The position numbers and the translations under genes are program-made. Below are positions 1 to 8,644 of a stretch of 64,000 nucleotides of DNA, in pieces (the first letter of the stretch is position 1; the number at the start of each line of letters is the position of its first letter). The stretch comes from Dyadobacter sp. CY356 (GTDB taxonomy: Bacteria > Bacteroidota > Bacteroidia > Cytophagales > Spirosomataceae), in assembly GCF_021440195.1 (NCBI RefSeq), contig NZ_JAJTSZ010000002.1, positions 310,001-374,000 on the forward strand. The letters run 5' to 3'. The notes below the pieces were generated by a model. It was not told the origin of the DNA. It did not search any database and saw nothing but the letters and a program-made list of their open reading frames with translations.

Positions 1-1
1 T

Positions 2-1474
2 GAAGATGTAAATAAAAACCCGGTACTGGCTACGACAACCGACCCGGCTTATCTTTTTTCCAACGCACAATTCAGCTCTGCTATTCCCACTTTTAGTTAT
101 CAAAGTGAAATCGTTCAGCAAATTAATACACCCTACACTGGCGTAGTGGAAGGGGGAAATCATAACATTGTTTATGACCCGAGTTCAAATGTCATGTTTA
201 ATTCTATGTACATCGGTGCTGGTACAGGAAGCGGTCCGGTGAACCTGCTAAAAACGATAATGACGCTTACAAAAGATAATCCTTTACGCGCTAATATCTA
301 TCAAATGGCCCGGATCTGGAAAGCCTATGCCTTTATGGTACTGGTAGATACTTACGGTGATGTTCCCTATTTTGATTCTGCAAAAGGTTACTCTGATGGA
401 ATAAATCTTCCAAAATATGACGATCAGAAATTGATCTACGATGATATTTTGAAAGAACTGGACGAAGCTACAAAAGCCCTGGACGCCACAAAAAGTATTG
501 AAACAGGAGATTTGTTTTACAAAGGCAATATAGTGCAGTGGAAAAAACTTGGTAATTCACTTTTACTTCGTGCTGCCATGCGACTAATTAAAGTGGATGA
601 AGCCAAAGCAAAATCTTATGTGGCCAAAGCGGTTGATCCTGCCAACGGAGGAGTGATGACTGCCAATTCTGATAACGCTTACATCGCTTTCAATACCACC
701 TTTAACAATCCGAATGCCAATTTTTTCCAGGGTACTGAGCGGGCTAACGTTTATTTAGGAAAACCATTTATTGATTATCTGAAATCAACTTCTGATCCGC
801 GTATCAGAGTTATTTCCGTAAAATACGCGGTTCCTGCAAACCCGCTGGCGACGGCCGGTGCTGAAAATACAGAACCTGCGGATCAGATTGGAATGCCATA
901 TGGTTACAACGAATCTACAATTACTACGGTACCGGGATATCCCGGAAAAACAGGTTCAGCGTTCAATTATTCTCAAATTAACCGTCGCACAGTAGGTAAA
1001 ATTGATGCACCTGAATTTTTCATTACACATTCCCAGACACAGCTTCTTTTGGCAGAAGCGGCCAGCAGAGGATATATTTCAGGAGATGCGAAAACTTATT
1101 ACGAGGCAGGTGTGAAAGCGCATATGAATCAGATGGCGCAGTTTGATGTTTCAGCCGCCATACCGACTGCGAGTCAGGATGCTTATCTGGTTGCCAATCC
1201 TTTTGATGCGGCGAACGCATTAAATCAGATCAATACACAATACTGGGTTTCCTCATTCCTGAATGGCGCAGAAGCCTGGGCCAATTTCCGACGCAGCGGT
1301 TTCCCTGCGCTAACTAAAAATCCATATCCGGGAGCTGATCCTTCAGTAAAAGATTTTATCCGCAGACTGGTTTATCCGGTCCGTGAAAAATCTGTGAATA
1401 CAGTGAACTACAACGAGGCAATTGCCCGTCAGGGCCCTGACGAATTGGGGACTCATGTTTTCTGGGATAAATAA
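2..1474 (+). CDS. SusD/RagB-like outer-membrane nutrient-binding lipoprotein (5' end missing)
   Basis: The reading frame is open from base 2, so the start codon and lipoprotein signal lie upstream of the window; the GTG at 146 is internal. About 490 codons remain, most of a usual SusD-like protein. The C-terminal part carries features typical of the family: a segment reading NGAEAWANFRRSGFPAL, then a YPVREKS stretch and a terminal HVFWDK. SusD-like lipoproteins sit on the cell surface as a lid on a SusC TonB-dependent transporter and bind glycans or other nutrients. The SusC partner is expected upstream, outside the window. The downstream sugar-acid-type enzymes suggest a carbohydrate-derived substrate, which is inference. 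Confidence 0.9.
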   Translation, partial: EDVNKNPVLATTTDPAYLFSNAQFSSAIPTFSYQSEIVQQINTPYTGVVEGGNHNIVYDPSSNVMFNSMYIGAGTGSGPVNLLKTIMTLTKDNPLRANIYQMARIWKAYAFMVLVDTYGDVPYFDSAKGYSDGINLPKYDDQKLIYDDILKELDEATKALDATKSIETGDLFYKGNIVQWKKLGNSLLLRAAMRLIKVDEAKAKSYVAKAVDPANGGVMTANSDNAYIAFNTTFNNPNANFFQGTERANVYLGKPFIDYLKSTSDPRIRVISVKYAVPANPLATAGAENTEPADQIGMPYGYNESTITTVPGYPGKTGSAFNYSQINRRTVGKIDAPEFFITHSQTQLLLAEAASRGYISGDAKTYYEAGVKAHMNQMAQFDVSAAIPTASQDAYLVANPFDAANALNQINTQYWVSSFLNGAEAWANFRRSGFPALTKNPYPGADPSVKDFIRRLVYPVREKSVNTVNYNEAIARQGPDELGTHVFWDK

Positions 1475-1489
1475 AGTTTCAAAAATTAG

Positions 1490-1517
1490 CACAGGTGGTA
1501 TCCAAAAACCACCTGTG
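1490..1517 (+). terminator. Hairpin after the SusD gene
   Basis: CACAGGTGGT (1490-1499) pairs perfectly with ACCACCTGTG (1508-1517) across an 8-base loop, 16 bases past the SusD stop. The following T-tract is poor, so it may attenuate transcription or stabilise the 3' end rather than fully terminate. Confidence 0.5.
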
Positions 1518-1555
1518 TTCCAGGTCATTTAATCTTTACTTAAACCTACCTACCT

Positions 1556-2488
1556 ATGTTAAAAAAAACAATGCTGTTGCCGGCATTTTTGCTTGCGTCA
1601 TTTTTAAGTAATGCCCAGCCTATTTCACCAACACCTGATCAGATCAAAGCACTCACTGCAAGTTGGAAAGGTGAACGTTCGGCAGACGGTCGTCCAAAGG
1701 TTTCTGATGCAATCCTGGCCCGTTTGAAGAATATTTCCATTGAAGAAGCCTGGGGTGTTTTAAGAAATAAAGGTTATCAAAACCAATACGAAGGCGACTG
1801 GCAGTTGATTCATCCGGATAGTTCGATGACGGGCCGTGTGGTTACTGCTCAATACGTTCCACTACGGCCTGATTTACAGGATTATATAAAAGAAACCGGT
1901 AAAAAAGAAGGACGAAATCCTGCCGGAGGAACAAATTCCTGGCCCATTGATGTGCTCACCAACGGAGATGTGTACGTGGCTGACGGGTACGGAAAAATTG
2001 CTGACGGGACATTGATCGGTGATAATCTTGGGAACTCGATTTATGCCAAATCTAAAAGAGGTACCATATTTTACGGTTCGGTCCGGGATGTGGAAGGGCT
2101 TAGCGAAATCAAAGGTTACAATGCCTGGATAAAAGGATCAGATCCGTCATATATACAACAAATGATGCTTTCGGGTATTAATGTTCCAATCAGAATTGGC
2201 CGTGCGATTGTTCTGCCGGGTGATGTTGTTTTGGCAAAAAAATATGGTACCATCTTCATCCCGGCACATTTGGTGGAGGATCTTGTCATTACTTCCGAAG
2301 TCACGGCTCTTCGTGATGAATTTGGCCATCAAAGACTTAGAGAAGGAAAATATACGCCTGGCGAAATCGATACGAAATGGACAGACGCCATTTCAAAAGA
2401 TTTCCTGAAATGGATTAATTCTTATCCGGGCCGGCTTCCAATGAGCAAAAAAGAACTTGATGATTATTTGAAAGAGCGCAATTACTAG
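1556..2488 (+). CDS. Secreted RraA-family protein (aldolase/decarboxylase-like fold)
   Basis: 310 residues with a likely signal peptide ending near residue 20 (SNA|QP). The core resembles the RraA / HMG-CHA-aldolase fold: a GDN motif at 155-157, where the family has its GD(N) turn, and GTIFYGSVRD at 169-178, whose final Arg-Asp corresponds to the conserved RD that holds metal and substrate. Family members either inhibit RNase E or act as class II pyruvate aldolases. RNase E inhibition is implausible for an exported protein, so a lyase role on a sugar-acid-like compound is more likely (inference). It lies between the SusD gene and an exported enolase-superfamily gene, about 55 bases before the latter, suggesting one catabolic operon. 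Substrate unknown. Confidence 0.8.
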   Translation: MLKKTMLLPAFLLASFLSNAQPISPTPDQIKALTASWKGERSADGRPKVSDAILARLKNISIEEAWGVLRNKGYQNQYEGDWQLIHPDSSMTGRVVTAQYVPLRPDLQDYIKETGKKEGRNPAGGTNSWPIDVLTNGDVYVADGYGKIADGTLIGDNLGNSIYAKSKRGTIFYGSVRDVEGLSEIKGYNAWIKGSDPSYIQQMMLSGINVPIRIGRAIVLPGDVVLAKKYGTIFIPAHLVEDLVITSEVTALRDEFGHQRLREGKYTPGEIDTKWTDAISKDFLKWINSYPGRLPMSKKELDDYLKERNY

Positions 2489-2542
2489 TTAGATATTGGC
2501 CTTTTAGCCGCTTCACTATCATTTCCTAAATATCTTAAAATT

Positions 2543-4027
2543 ATGAAAAGTATCTTAAAACAAATTATTGCAACTAATAAAGAAGTTGAAAAAGCAGAAA
2601 AGCTTGCAGTTCAAACTGAAATACGCAATCCGGCAACAAAGGACAGTCGCCGTAACTTTTTAAGAAAATCGGCTGTGGGTGGTATTGCGCTGGGCAGTTT
2701 TATGTCTATGTCCATTGAAGATACTGTTGCCCAGGCCACTTCAAAAGTGAATCGCGCATCCAAGCCTTCAGAGCTCAAAATCACTGATATTCGTTATTGC
2801 GTCATCCAGAATGTTGGACGTACACCGATCATCCGCATTGATACAAATCAGGGAATATATGGTCTGGGAGAAGTGCGTGACGGCGCTGATGAACGTTATG
2901 CACTGATGTTGAAAAGCAGACTGCTAGGAGAGAATCCTTGTAATGTTGAAATGCTTTTCAAAACCATCAAACAATTTGGTATGCACGGCCGCCAGGCTGG
3001 TGGTGTTTGCGGCATCGAAATGGCGCTTTGGGATTTATGCGGAAAGGCCTACAATGTTCCTTGCTGGCAGTTATTGGGCGGTCGCTATCGTGACAAAGTG
3101 AGATTATATGCCGACACGCCAGAGTTTGAAAGTCTGGATGAGTTCAAACAAAAAATAAAATTCCGCACGGAAACCCAGGGATATACCTGGTTGAAAATGG
3201 ATATTTCGATCGGTATGCTGAAAGGAAAAGAAGGTTCTGTTGTGAATAATAAGGTTTGGGGTGGCGGATTTTCTCAGTGGTCCGGCGATTACAATTCTTA
3301 CGCTAATACAAAACACCCATTTACCGCAATTCAAATCACACCAAAAGGCTTGGATGAAATGGCGAAAGTTGTTGATGACGTACGCAGTATCGTTGGTTAT
3401 GAAATGCCGATTTCATCAGATCATTACGGGCACTTCGACTTGAATAATGCAATCCGTTTGGGTAAAGCCATGGATAAATACCGGCTGGCCTGGCTGGAAG
3501 ATATGGTGCCATGGCAATATACTGATCAATGGAAACAAATTTCGGAAGCACTTGAAACACCAACACTTACCGGTGAGGATATCTTCCTGAAAGAGGGTTT
3601 CCAGCCGTTGATCGAAGCACGGGCGGTAGATATTATTCACCCGGATCTCGCTTCTTCCGGTGGACTGTTAGAAACAAAAAGAATAGGAGATTATGCTGAG
3701 GATCATGGCATTGCAATGGCCATGCACTTTGCTGGTTCGCCGGTGAGTTTTATGGCTAACGTTCATTGCGCCGCCGCAACACAGAATTTCCTTGCTCTCG
3801 AACATCATTCGGTGGATGTGCCTTGGTGGGAAAGTATTGTCAAAACAACCGACGGTAGAAAACTGATTGAAAAAGGTTATGCAAATGTGCCTCTGGAAGC
3901 ACCGGGATTAGGAATCGAATTGGTAGACGAAGAAGTTAAAAAACATCTTACGCCAAAAGATAAATCTTACTTTGCCCCTACTGACCAATGGAATGACAAA
4001 CGTTCGCATGACCGCTTGTGGAGCTAG
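2543..4027 (+). CDS. Tat-exported enolase-superfamily enzyme (mandelate racemase/muconate lactonizing type)
   Basis: 494 residues. A twin-arginine signal (SRRNFLRKS, Arg36-Arg37, then a hydrophobic Gly/Ala stretch) predicts folded export. The enolase-superfamily barrel has plausible metal ligands Asp293 (SSDHYG), Glu319 (WLEDMVP) and Glu345 (TGEDIF). The second catalytic side resembles the mandelate-racemase subgroup: Asp363 in VDIIHPD and His395 in AMHFAG form the expected Asp/His dyad. The usual KxK is K218-M-D220, so the second lysine is replaced; a His follows the first metal Asp. Such enzymes abstract a proton alpha to a carboxylate, often dehydrating sugar acids; the substrate cannot be assigned. 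It is the last gene of the SusD-RraA cluster. Confidence 0.85.
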   Translation: MKSILKQIIATNKEVEKAEKLAVQTEIRNPATKDSRRNFLRKSAVGGIALGSFMSMSIEDTVAQATSKVNRASKPSELKITDIRYCVIQNVGRTPIIRIDTNQGIYGLGEVRDGADERYALMLKSRLLGENPCNVEMLFKTIKQFGMHGRQAGGVCGIEMALWDLCGKAYNVPCWQLLGGRYRDKVRLYADTPEFESLDEFKQKIKFRTETQGYTWLKMDISIGMLKGKEGSVVNNKVWGGGFSQWSGDYNSYANTKHPFTAIQITPKGLDEMAKVVDDVRSIVGYEMPISSDHYGHFDLNNAIRLGKAMDKYRLAWLEDMVPWQYTDQWKQISEALETPTLTGEDIFLKEGFQPLIEARAVDIIHPDLASSGGLLETKRIGDYAEDHGIAMAMHFAGSPVSFMANVHCAAATQNFLALEHHSVDVPWWESIVKTTDGRKLIEKGYANVPLEAPGLGIELVDEEVKKHLTPKDKSYFAPTDQWNDKRSHDRLWS

Positions 4028-4050
4028 ACATTTAGCTTTTAGCAGAATCG

Positions 4051-4087
4051 AAAAACGCCGGATGAGTTTCTCTCTTCCGGCATTTTT
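4051..4087 (+). terminator. Intrinsic terminator between convergent genes
   Basis: AAAAACGCCGGA (4051-4062) faces TCCGGCATTTTT (4076-4087) with one mismatch. The A-tract on one side and T-tract on the other fit bidirectional termination of the enolase-superfamily and VOC genes. Confidence 0.75.
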
Positions 4088-4152
4088 CGTTAACAAAAAG
4101 AACAAATTTTATTAAACCAGATTTCTTCGAGTGATTAGCTAAATGCCAACAG

Positions 4153-4521
4153 CTAATCAACATATTGCAGGAATTCGATTCTGTTTTCAAAAGGATCACG
4201 GAAGGAAAATCTGTTTCGGCCTGGAATTGGTGTTAAATTTTTGACCGGGATTCCATAATTTACTAATAATTTCCGGGATTCTTCAAGATTATCAACCTCA
4301 AAAGCCGGATGCCGCTCGGACGAATTGCTGCCATGATCGGTCATTAGATGCAATTGTATATTTCCCATTTGATACCAGATCGCGCCGCGCAAGTGTGGCC
4401 GCGCAGGATCGATAATTTCTTCAAGCCCTAAAACTTCTTCATAAAATCTTCTGGCTTCCTTCTCCTGACCTTCCGGAAAACAAAGCATAACGTGATCTAT
4501 CCGTTTAAAACTAATCTTCAT
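4153..4521 (-). CDS. VOC-superfamily protein (glyoxalase/bleomycin-resistance fold)
   Basis: 122 residues, the size of a two-module VOC protein. It begins with a typical first strand (FKRIDHVMLCFPEGQE), continues with RRFYEEVLGLEE, and ends with FSFRDPFENRIEFLQ, the hallmark last strand with its metal-binding Glu. The first-strand His is present (IDHVML). The family includes glyoxalase I, extradiol dioxygenases and drug-binding proteins; no specific substrate can be called. It is monocistronic, convergent with the enolase-superfamily gene and divergent from the large transporter-like gene. Confidence 0.85.
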   Translation of the reverse strand: MKISFKRIDHVMLCFPEGQEKEARRFYEEVLGLEEIIDPARPHLRGAIWYQMGNIQLHLMTDHGSNSSERHPAFEVDNLEESRKLLVNYGIPVKNLTPIPGRNRFSFRDPFENRIEFLQYVD

Positions 4522-4701
4522 AATTGGGTATAATTTAATTCATTTTTTCACCGGAATTCTTTCAGACAGATCGTGATTTTTGTAAATCCGAGCCTCCATA
4601 TTTTCAAATTTCTGCAAAAATCACGACTTCCTGAACAGTTTCTGTTTTTAAAAGGCAGAATAAGTGCTTATTTTACATGAGTGACTAGCTTTTCAACCAA
4701 T

Positions 4702-7700
4702 ATGATATCAGCCATTACAAAAAGTAGATTTTTTAGTAAAATTAACCCACAGACGCTTCTCTTCTTTTTTCATAACTTTTTTATCAACGTCGGAACAACG
4801 CTTGTATACGTTTCGTCGAATATATTATTGCTTGAAAATCATCCTGAATCTTCTTTACCTATTGCCTATATAGCTGCCGCACTGGCGGTGATGGTTGCCG
4901 GACAAATTTATGAGCATTACGAACACCATCTGGTTCTTGAAAAACTGAGTCTAGGTACCATGCTCTCTTCTCTTTTCATGGTTTTGGTGGTGATGATTTT
5001 ACTTTGGGCCGGACATGGAATGGCCACGGCCGTGGCGATTATGGTCGGTTACCGTATTATTTATCTGCTTATCAATCTGGAATTCTGGGGCTTATCCGCA
5101 ATCGTTTTTGATGTCAGGCAAAGCAAAAGATTATTTAGTGTGATCGGTTCCGGAGATATGCCGGCGAAAGCATTGGGTGCAGTTTTAGCTGTTATCATCC
5201 ACTCTCCGTCCGTTCTGATGATCTTGCTGGGCGTATCACTGGTATGTTTTGCAATCGCCTTTTACACGCAAAAACTTACTTTCAAACACACAGTTATCCC
5301 CAATCCGCATCATGCCAGACCCCGACAATCCGGTTTGTCAAACTCTAAATTTGTACAGAAATATTTTAGTGGTAACAGACTTCTAACCGCATTATGTCTT
5401 GGAACAATTGCCATTGCCGCTGCAGCCACCTGGATAGAATATCACTTTTTTGTCAATGTAAAATATAAATTTCACAGCCAGCATGATACCATCATTTTCA
5501 TTGGATCGCTCCTGACGGCTACCTATGTGATATCAACCTTCGTAAAATTATTGTTTTCCGGGAAAATTGTTGAGCATTTCGGAGTAAAACTGACCTTATA
5601 CCTTTTACCCCTGACAACGGTTTTTACATCGCTTGGGTTGATCGTTTCATCTTACTTCCGTACGGACGAACCTTCGCTACTTGTCTATTACTGTATTGCC
5701 TATTTATTATTTGAGCTCGTCCGGCGAACGCTTTTTGACCCGGTTTTCCTTGTATTTTTTCAGCCATTATCCACAAAAAACCGTTTGAAGGGTCACACCC
5801 TTGCCAAGGGATTTTATGAGCCACTTGGTATGCTCATCGCCGGTATTTTACTTTGGGTTATATACTCAATGAAGTGGTCCAATATTGGTTTGACTTTTGA
5901 TTTATCGTTATTATTTTCTTTGGTGGCCTTGCTGATTTTTAGAAAAGCTTATGGAGAATATGTCCTTGAATTAAAAAGTGCAATCAGCAAACGGTTTCTA
6001 AAAAGTGGTGAAATGGCCTCTCCGGGTGAAGCTTTACCTATAATCAGGGAAAATCTTAAAAGTGAAAAGAAGGAAGAAGTTATTAACGCTATCGCCTGGC
6101 TGGTTAAAAACAAACCCGCCACATTCTCTAAAAACGCAGATTTTTTATTAAAAAATCCGTCCGAACTTGTGAGGCTTAAAACTTTGGAAGCACTGGGACA
6201 AATTGGAAGATATCAGCCCACTGAGTCATTCTTTAATTATATTGAAAATGAAACGGATACGCCGTCGCAAACACTTGCGGTTCAAATTGCCTCAGCTTCG
6301 GACTCTTTATCAAATGAAAAACTGGCACATTACCTCTCCCACAGCGATCTGGATATTGTGAGAGGAGCCGTCATGGGTGCCCGGCACTCGGGCAAATCAG
6401 CAACACTTTTGAGTCAAACAATCAATCAGCTATTTCTTTCGGAGGATGTGGACGCGCGTCTGACAGCTCTGGATTGTGTAGAAAATATTGATATTGAACC
6501 CTATCGAAATCAAATCAAAACTTCTTTAAAACAGGATAATTTACGCATTCAAAAAAGGGCAATTGAAGTTATTGGAACCAGTGGCGACAAAGCGATGGTG
6601 CATGATCTTCAAAGGTTTCTTACCGGAGCTTTATCCAAAACAACAAGTCTGGCTTTGGTAAGATCGGGAGAAACAGGTATTATGATTTTGCTGGAATGGC
6701 TGAACCGCACAAGTTCGCAGAAAGATCTCCTTGCCTTTTTGAAAGCCGCTGAAAAACAGCCTAATCCTGCGATTCTTCCGGTTTTATTTAATTTACTGAC
6801 CCGTATTTATCAAAATAAAGAAAATCCCGTGTCTAATTCCCCTTTGACTCTTCGGGTTCATACGGCTGCGCTACGCACATTGACGCATTACAATTTGAAT
6901 GACGAATACAAACTTCCTCTTCAGGAGTTTATGGATGTGGAGTTGAGTCATGCCTACCGGATTCTTAGTGCGACAGAAAACGAGACAGAAAATCTGGTAT
7001 GGCAATCTTCACTTAATTATGAATTACAACAGACTAATCATCGTTTGTTCCATCTTTTCATGCTTTTGTATGATAAAGATACCGTTCAAAATGCCTGGAA
7101 AGGTATAAAACATGCGTCTCAGGAAAAACGCGCAAATTCCCTGGAAATGATCGAAAACCTCCTACCCAGGGATTTATACCCTTCATTAAGAGCTCTTTTT
7201 GAGGAGATTCCGTTGACAAAAAAACTGGAAGCATTAAGGCAATATTTGAATATTCAGGATAATTATCCATCTTTTGTTTCTTACGTTTTGAAACAAAAAG
7301 AAAACTATTTTACCTCCTGGACTATCGGACTTGCCATTGAAAAATGGACGCCGCAAAATGATGATATTACAACACTGGACGTTTTTGCAGATCATCCTGT
7401 GCGTTTGCTCCGGGAGGCAATTCAAAGTGCATATCAGAAATACCCGAATTATTCATTCAATACCACAGCATTAAATACAATGAAACAAGCCGAAAATGCC
7501 CAGCAAATTTCTGAAATGGAAAGAGTGATTGTATTGAAAAATACAAAACTTTTCTCACAAACACCTGAAAATGTGCTTAGTTCAATCGCACCGATTATGA
7601 AGGAAGTAATATATCAGGAAGGTCAGGAAATTTTTGCAAAGGGTGATCCTGGCGATAGCATGTTCATCATTTATTCTGGTGAAATCGGGATTTATGACGG

Positions 7701-7935
7701 GCCAAAACAATTAGCGCTTTTTGATAAAGGTGAAATTTTTGGTGAGCTGGCATTATTGGATACCGAACCTCGTTCTGCCTCAACGGTTGCAGAATCTGAT
7801 GTTTTGCTGTTCAGGGTCGATCAGGAAGATTTCTTTGAACTGATGGAGGAACGAGATGAAATTTTAAGAAATGTTTTACGAATTCTTTGCCAGCGGATAC
7901 GGGTGCAGAATGAGAAAATGAGGGCTACGGTTTAG
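4702..7935 (+). CDS. ATP/ADP-translocase-like membrane protein with HEAT repeats and cyclic-nucleotide-binding domain
   Basis: About 1077 residues from ATG 4702; an in-frame GTG at 4681 is the alternative start. The first ~430 residues form about a dozen hydrophobic segments resembling the MFS/ATP:ADP antiporter fold. A soluble helical region (~440-900) looks like HEAT repeats, with recurring patterns such as LVRLKTLEALGQIG. The last ~110 residues are a cyclic-nucleotide-binding domain with an intact phosphate-binding cassette, FGELALLDTEPRSAS (Glu and Arg both present), predicting cAMP binding. Proteins of this architecture occur in Bacteroidota and their transport activity is not established. 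An adenylate-cyclase gene lies within 1 kb, suggesting cAMP control (inference). Confidence 0.8.
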   Translation: MISAITKSRFFSKINPQTLLFFFHNFFINVGTTLVYVSSNILLLENHPESSLPIAYIAAALAVMVAGQIYEHYEHHLVLEKLSLGTMLSSLFMVLVVMILLWAGHGMATAVAIMVGYRIIYLLINLEFWGLSAIVFDVRQSKRLFSVIGSGDMPAKALGAVLAVIIHSPSVLMILLGVSLVCFAIAFYTQKLTFKHTVIPNPHHARPRQSGLSNSKFVQKYFSGNRLLTALCLGTIAIAAAATWIEYHFFVNVKYKFHSQHDTIIFIGSLLTATYVISTFVKLLFSGKIVEHFGVKLTLYLLPLTTVFTSLGLIVSSYFRTDEPSLLVYYCIAYLLFELVRRTLFDPVFLVFFQPLSTKNRLKGHTLAKGFYEPLGMLIAGILLWVIYSMKWSNIGLTFDLSLLFSLVALLIFRKAYGEYVLELKSAISKRFLKSGEMASPGEALPIIRENLKSEKKEEVINAIAWLVKNKPATFSKNADFLLKNPSELVRLKTLEALGQIGRYQPTESFFNYIENETDTPSQTLAVQIASASDSLSNEKLAHYLSHSDLDIVRGAVMGARHSGKSATLLSQTINQLFLSEDVDARLTALDCVENIDIEPYRNQIKTSLKQDNLRIQKRAIEVIGTSGDKAMVHDLQRFLTGALSKTTSLALVRSGETGIMILLEWLNRTSSQKDLLAFLKAAEKQPNPAILPVLFNLLTRIYQNKENPVSNSPLTLRVHTAALRTLTHYNLNDEYKLPLQEFMDVELSHAYRILSATENETENLVWQSSLNYELQQTNHRLFHLFMLLYDKDTVQNAWKGIKHASQEKRANSLEMIENLLPRDLYPSLRALFEEIPLTKKLEALRQYLNIQDNYPSFVSYVLKQKENYFTSWTIGLAIEKWTPQNDDITTLDVFADHPVRLLREAIQSAYQKYPNYSFNTTALNTMKQAENAQQISEMERVIVLKNTKLFSQTPENVLSSIAPIMKEVIYQEGQEIFAKGDPGDSMFIIYSGEIGIYDGPKQLALFDKGEIFGELALLDTEPRSASTVAESDVLLFRVDQEDFFELMEERDEILRNVLRILCQRIRVQNEKMRATV

Positions 7936-7963
7936 AAAATGAATTAATATCGGACTTTTAATT

Positions 7964-8006
7964 CCCCGGGTTGAAACCCGGGGTTACCGTTATCGGTCAT
8001 GCCGAT
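7964..8006. repeat. GC-rich palindromic element between convergent genes
   Basis: CCCCGGGT (7964-7971) pairs with ACCCGGGG (7976-7983) around a TGAA tetraloop, followed by a weaker hairpin ATCGG/CCGAT (7992-8006). There is no T-tract on either strand. The element is markedly GC-richer than its surroundings, which suggests a dispersed REP-like palindrome, but only one copy is visible here. Confidence 0.45.
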
Positions 8007-8017
8007 GGCATTTTAAT

Positions 8018-8602
8018 TTATGGCTTGATAAGAAGTTGTAAATTATGCAGATGTTTTTGCTTTTTGCACTCTCTCTTTTTTACTGCGGATTCGGTATGAT
8101 ACCGATGCATTCCAATAAATTTTACCTGAATATTATTCCATGTATTTTCATCTGCAACGAGATTTCTTAGAAATAATTCTTTAAACAACGTTGCTGCAAT
8201 AAGCTCAAAATCATCACGTCCAAGATAATCCAGATCTGCGTCACAAATTATTTTTTCAAGATGCGTTTTCGGACTTTGCGGGATTTTGGTGGCCATGATC
8301 ATACCGCAAATTATTTCAATCTGCTCATTTGTATATTGAAACAAAGGCAGAGAAGACCGCACAATCGTGCAACCTTCTTCTTCATGATCTTTGTAAGTAT
8401 TAATGAAACCGCTGTCATGAAATAATGCAGCGGTTTTGAGCAGTGCCAGGGATTCTGCATCATCAACTGCTTCTTCTTTTGCCAAAATTAAGGCTGCATT
8501 TTCAACATCCAGGGTATGGTGAAGACCATGGTAATAAAGGGTATCAGATAACTCCCTACCCAGCAAATCTAAAATATATTTTTCTGATCCGGCAATATCC
8601 AT
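8018..8602 (-). CDS. HD-domain metal-dependent phosphohydrolase
   Basis: 194 residues with the HD-superfamily metal set in order: His28/His29 (YHGLHHTLD), His62-Asp63 (ALFHDSGF) and a later Asp in DADLDYLG (121-127). HD proteins hydrolyse phosphoester or phosphoanhydride bonds in nucleotides, including second messengers. It is the last gene of a minus-strand cluster encoding a kinase, two response regulators and a class III cyclase, starting 42 bases after the cyclase gene. Degradation of a cyclic nucleotide or a downstream nucleotide is an appealing guess but not shown by sequence. Confidence 0.8.
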   Translation of the reverse strand: MDIAGSEKYILDLLGRELSDTLYYHGLHHTLDVENAALILAKEEAVDDAESLALLKTAALFHDSGFINTYKDHEEEGCTIVRSSLPLFQYTNEQIEIICGMIMATKIPQSPKTHLEKIICDADLDYLGRDDFELIAATLFKELFLRNLVADENTWNNIQVKFIGMHRYHTESAVKKRECKKQKHLHNLQLLIKP

Positions 8603-8644
8603 ATTTATATAAATGACTTATTACCAATATATTATCATTTATCT

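Noticed and set aside
146..1474. GTG at 146 as start of the SusD-like gene
   Set aside because: The frame is open back to base 2, and a GTG start would remove the signal and N-terminal helices expected of the family.
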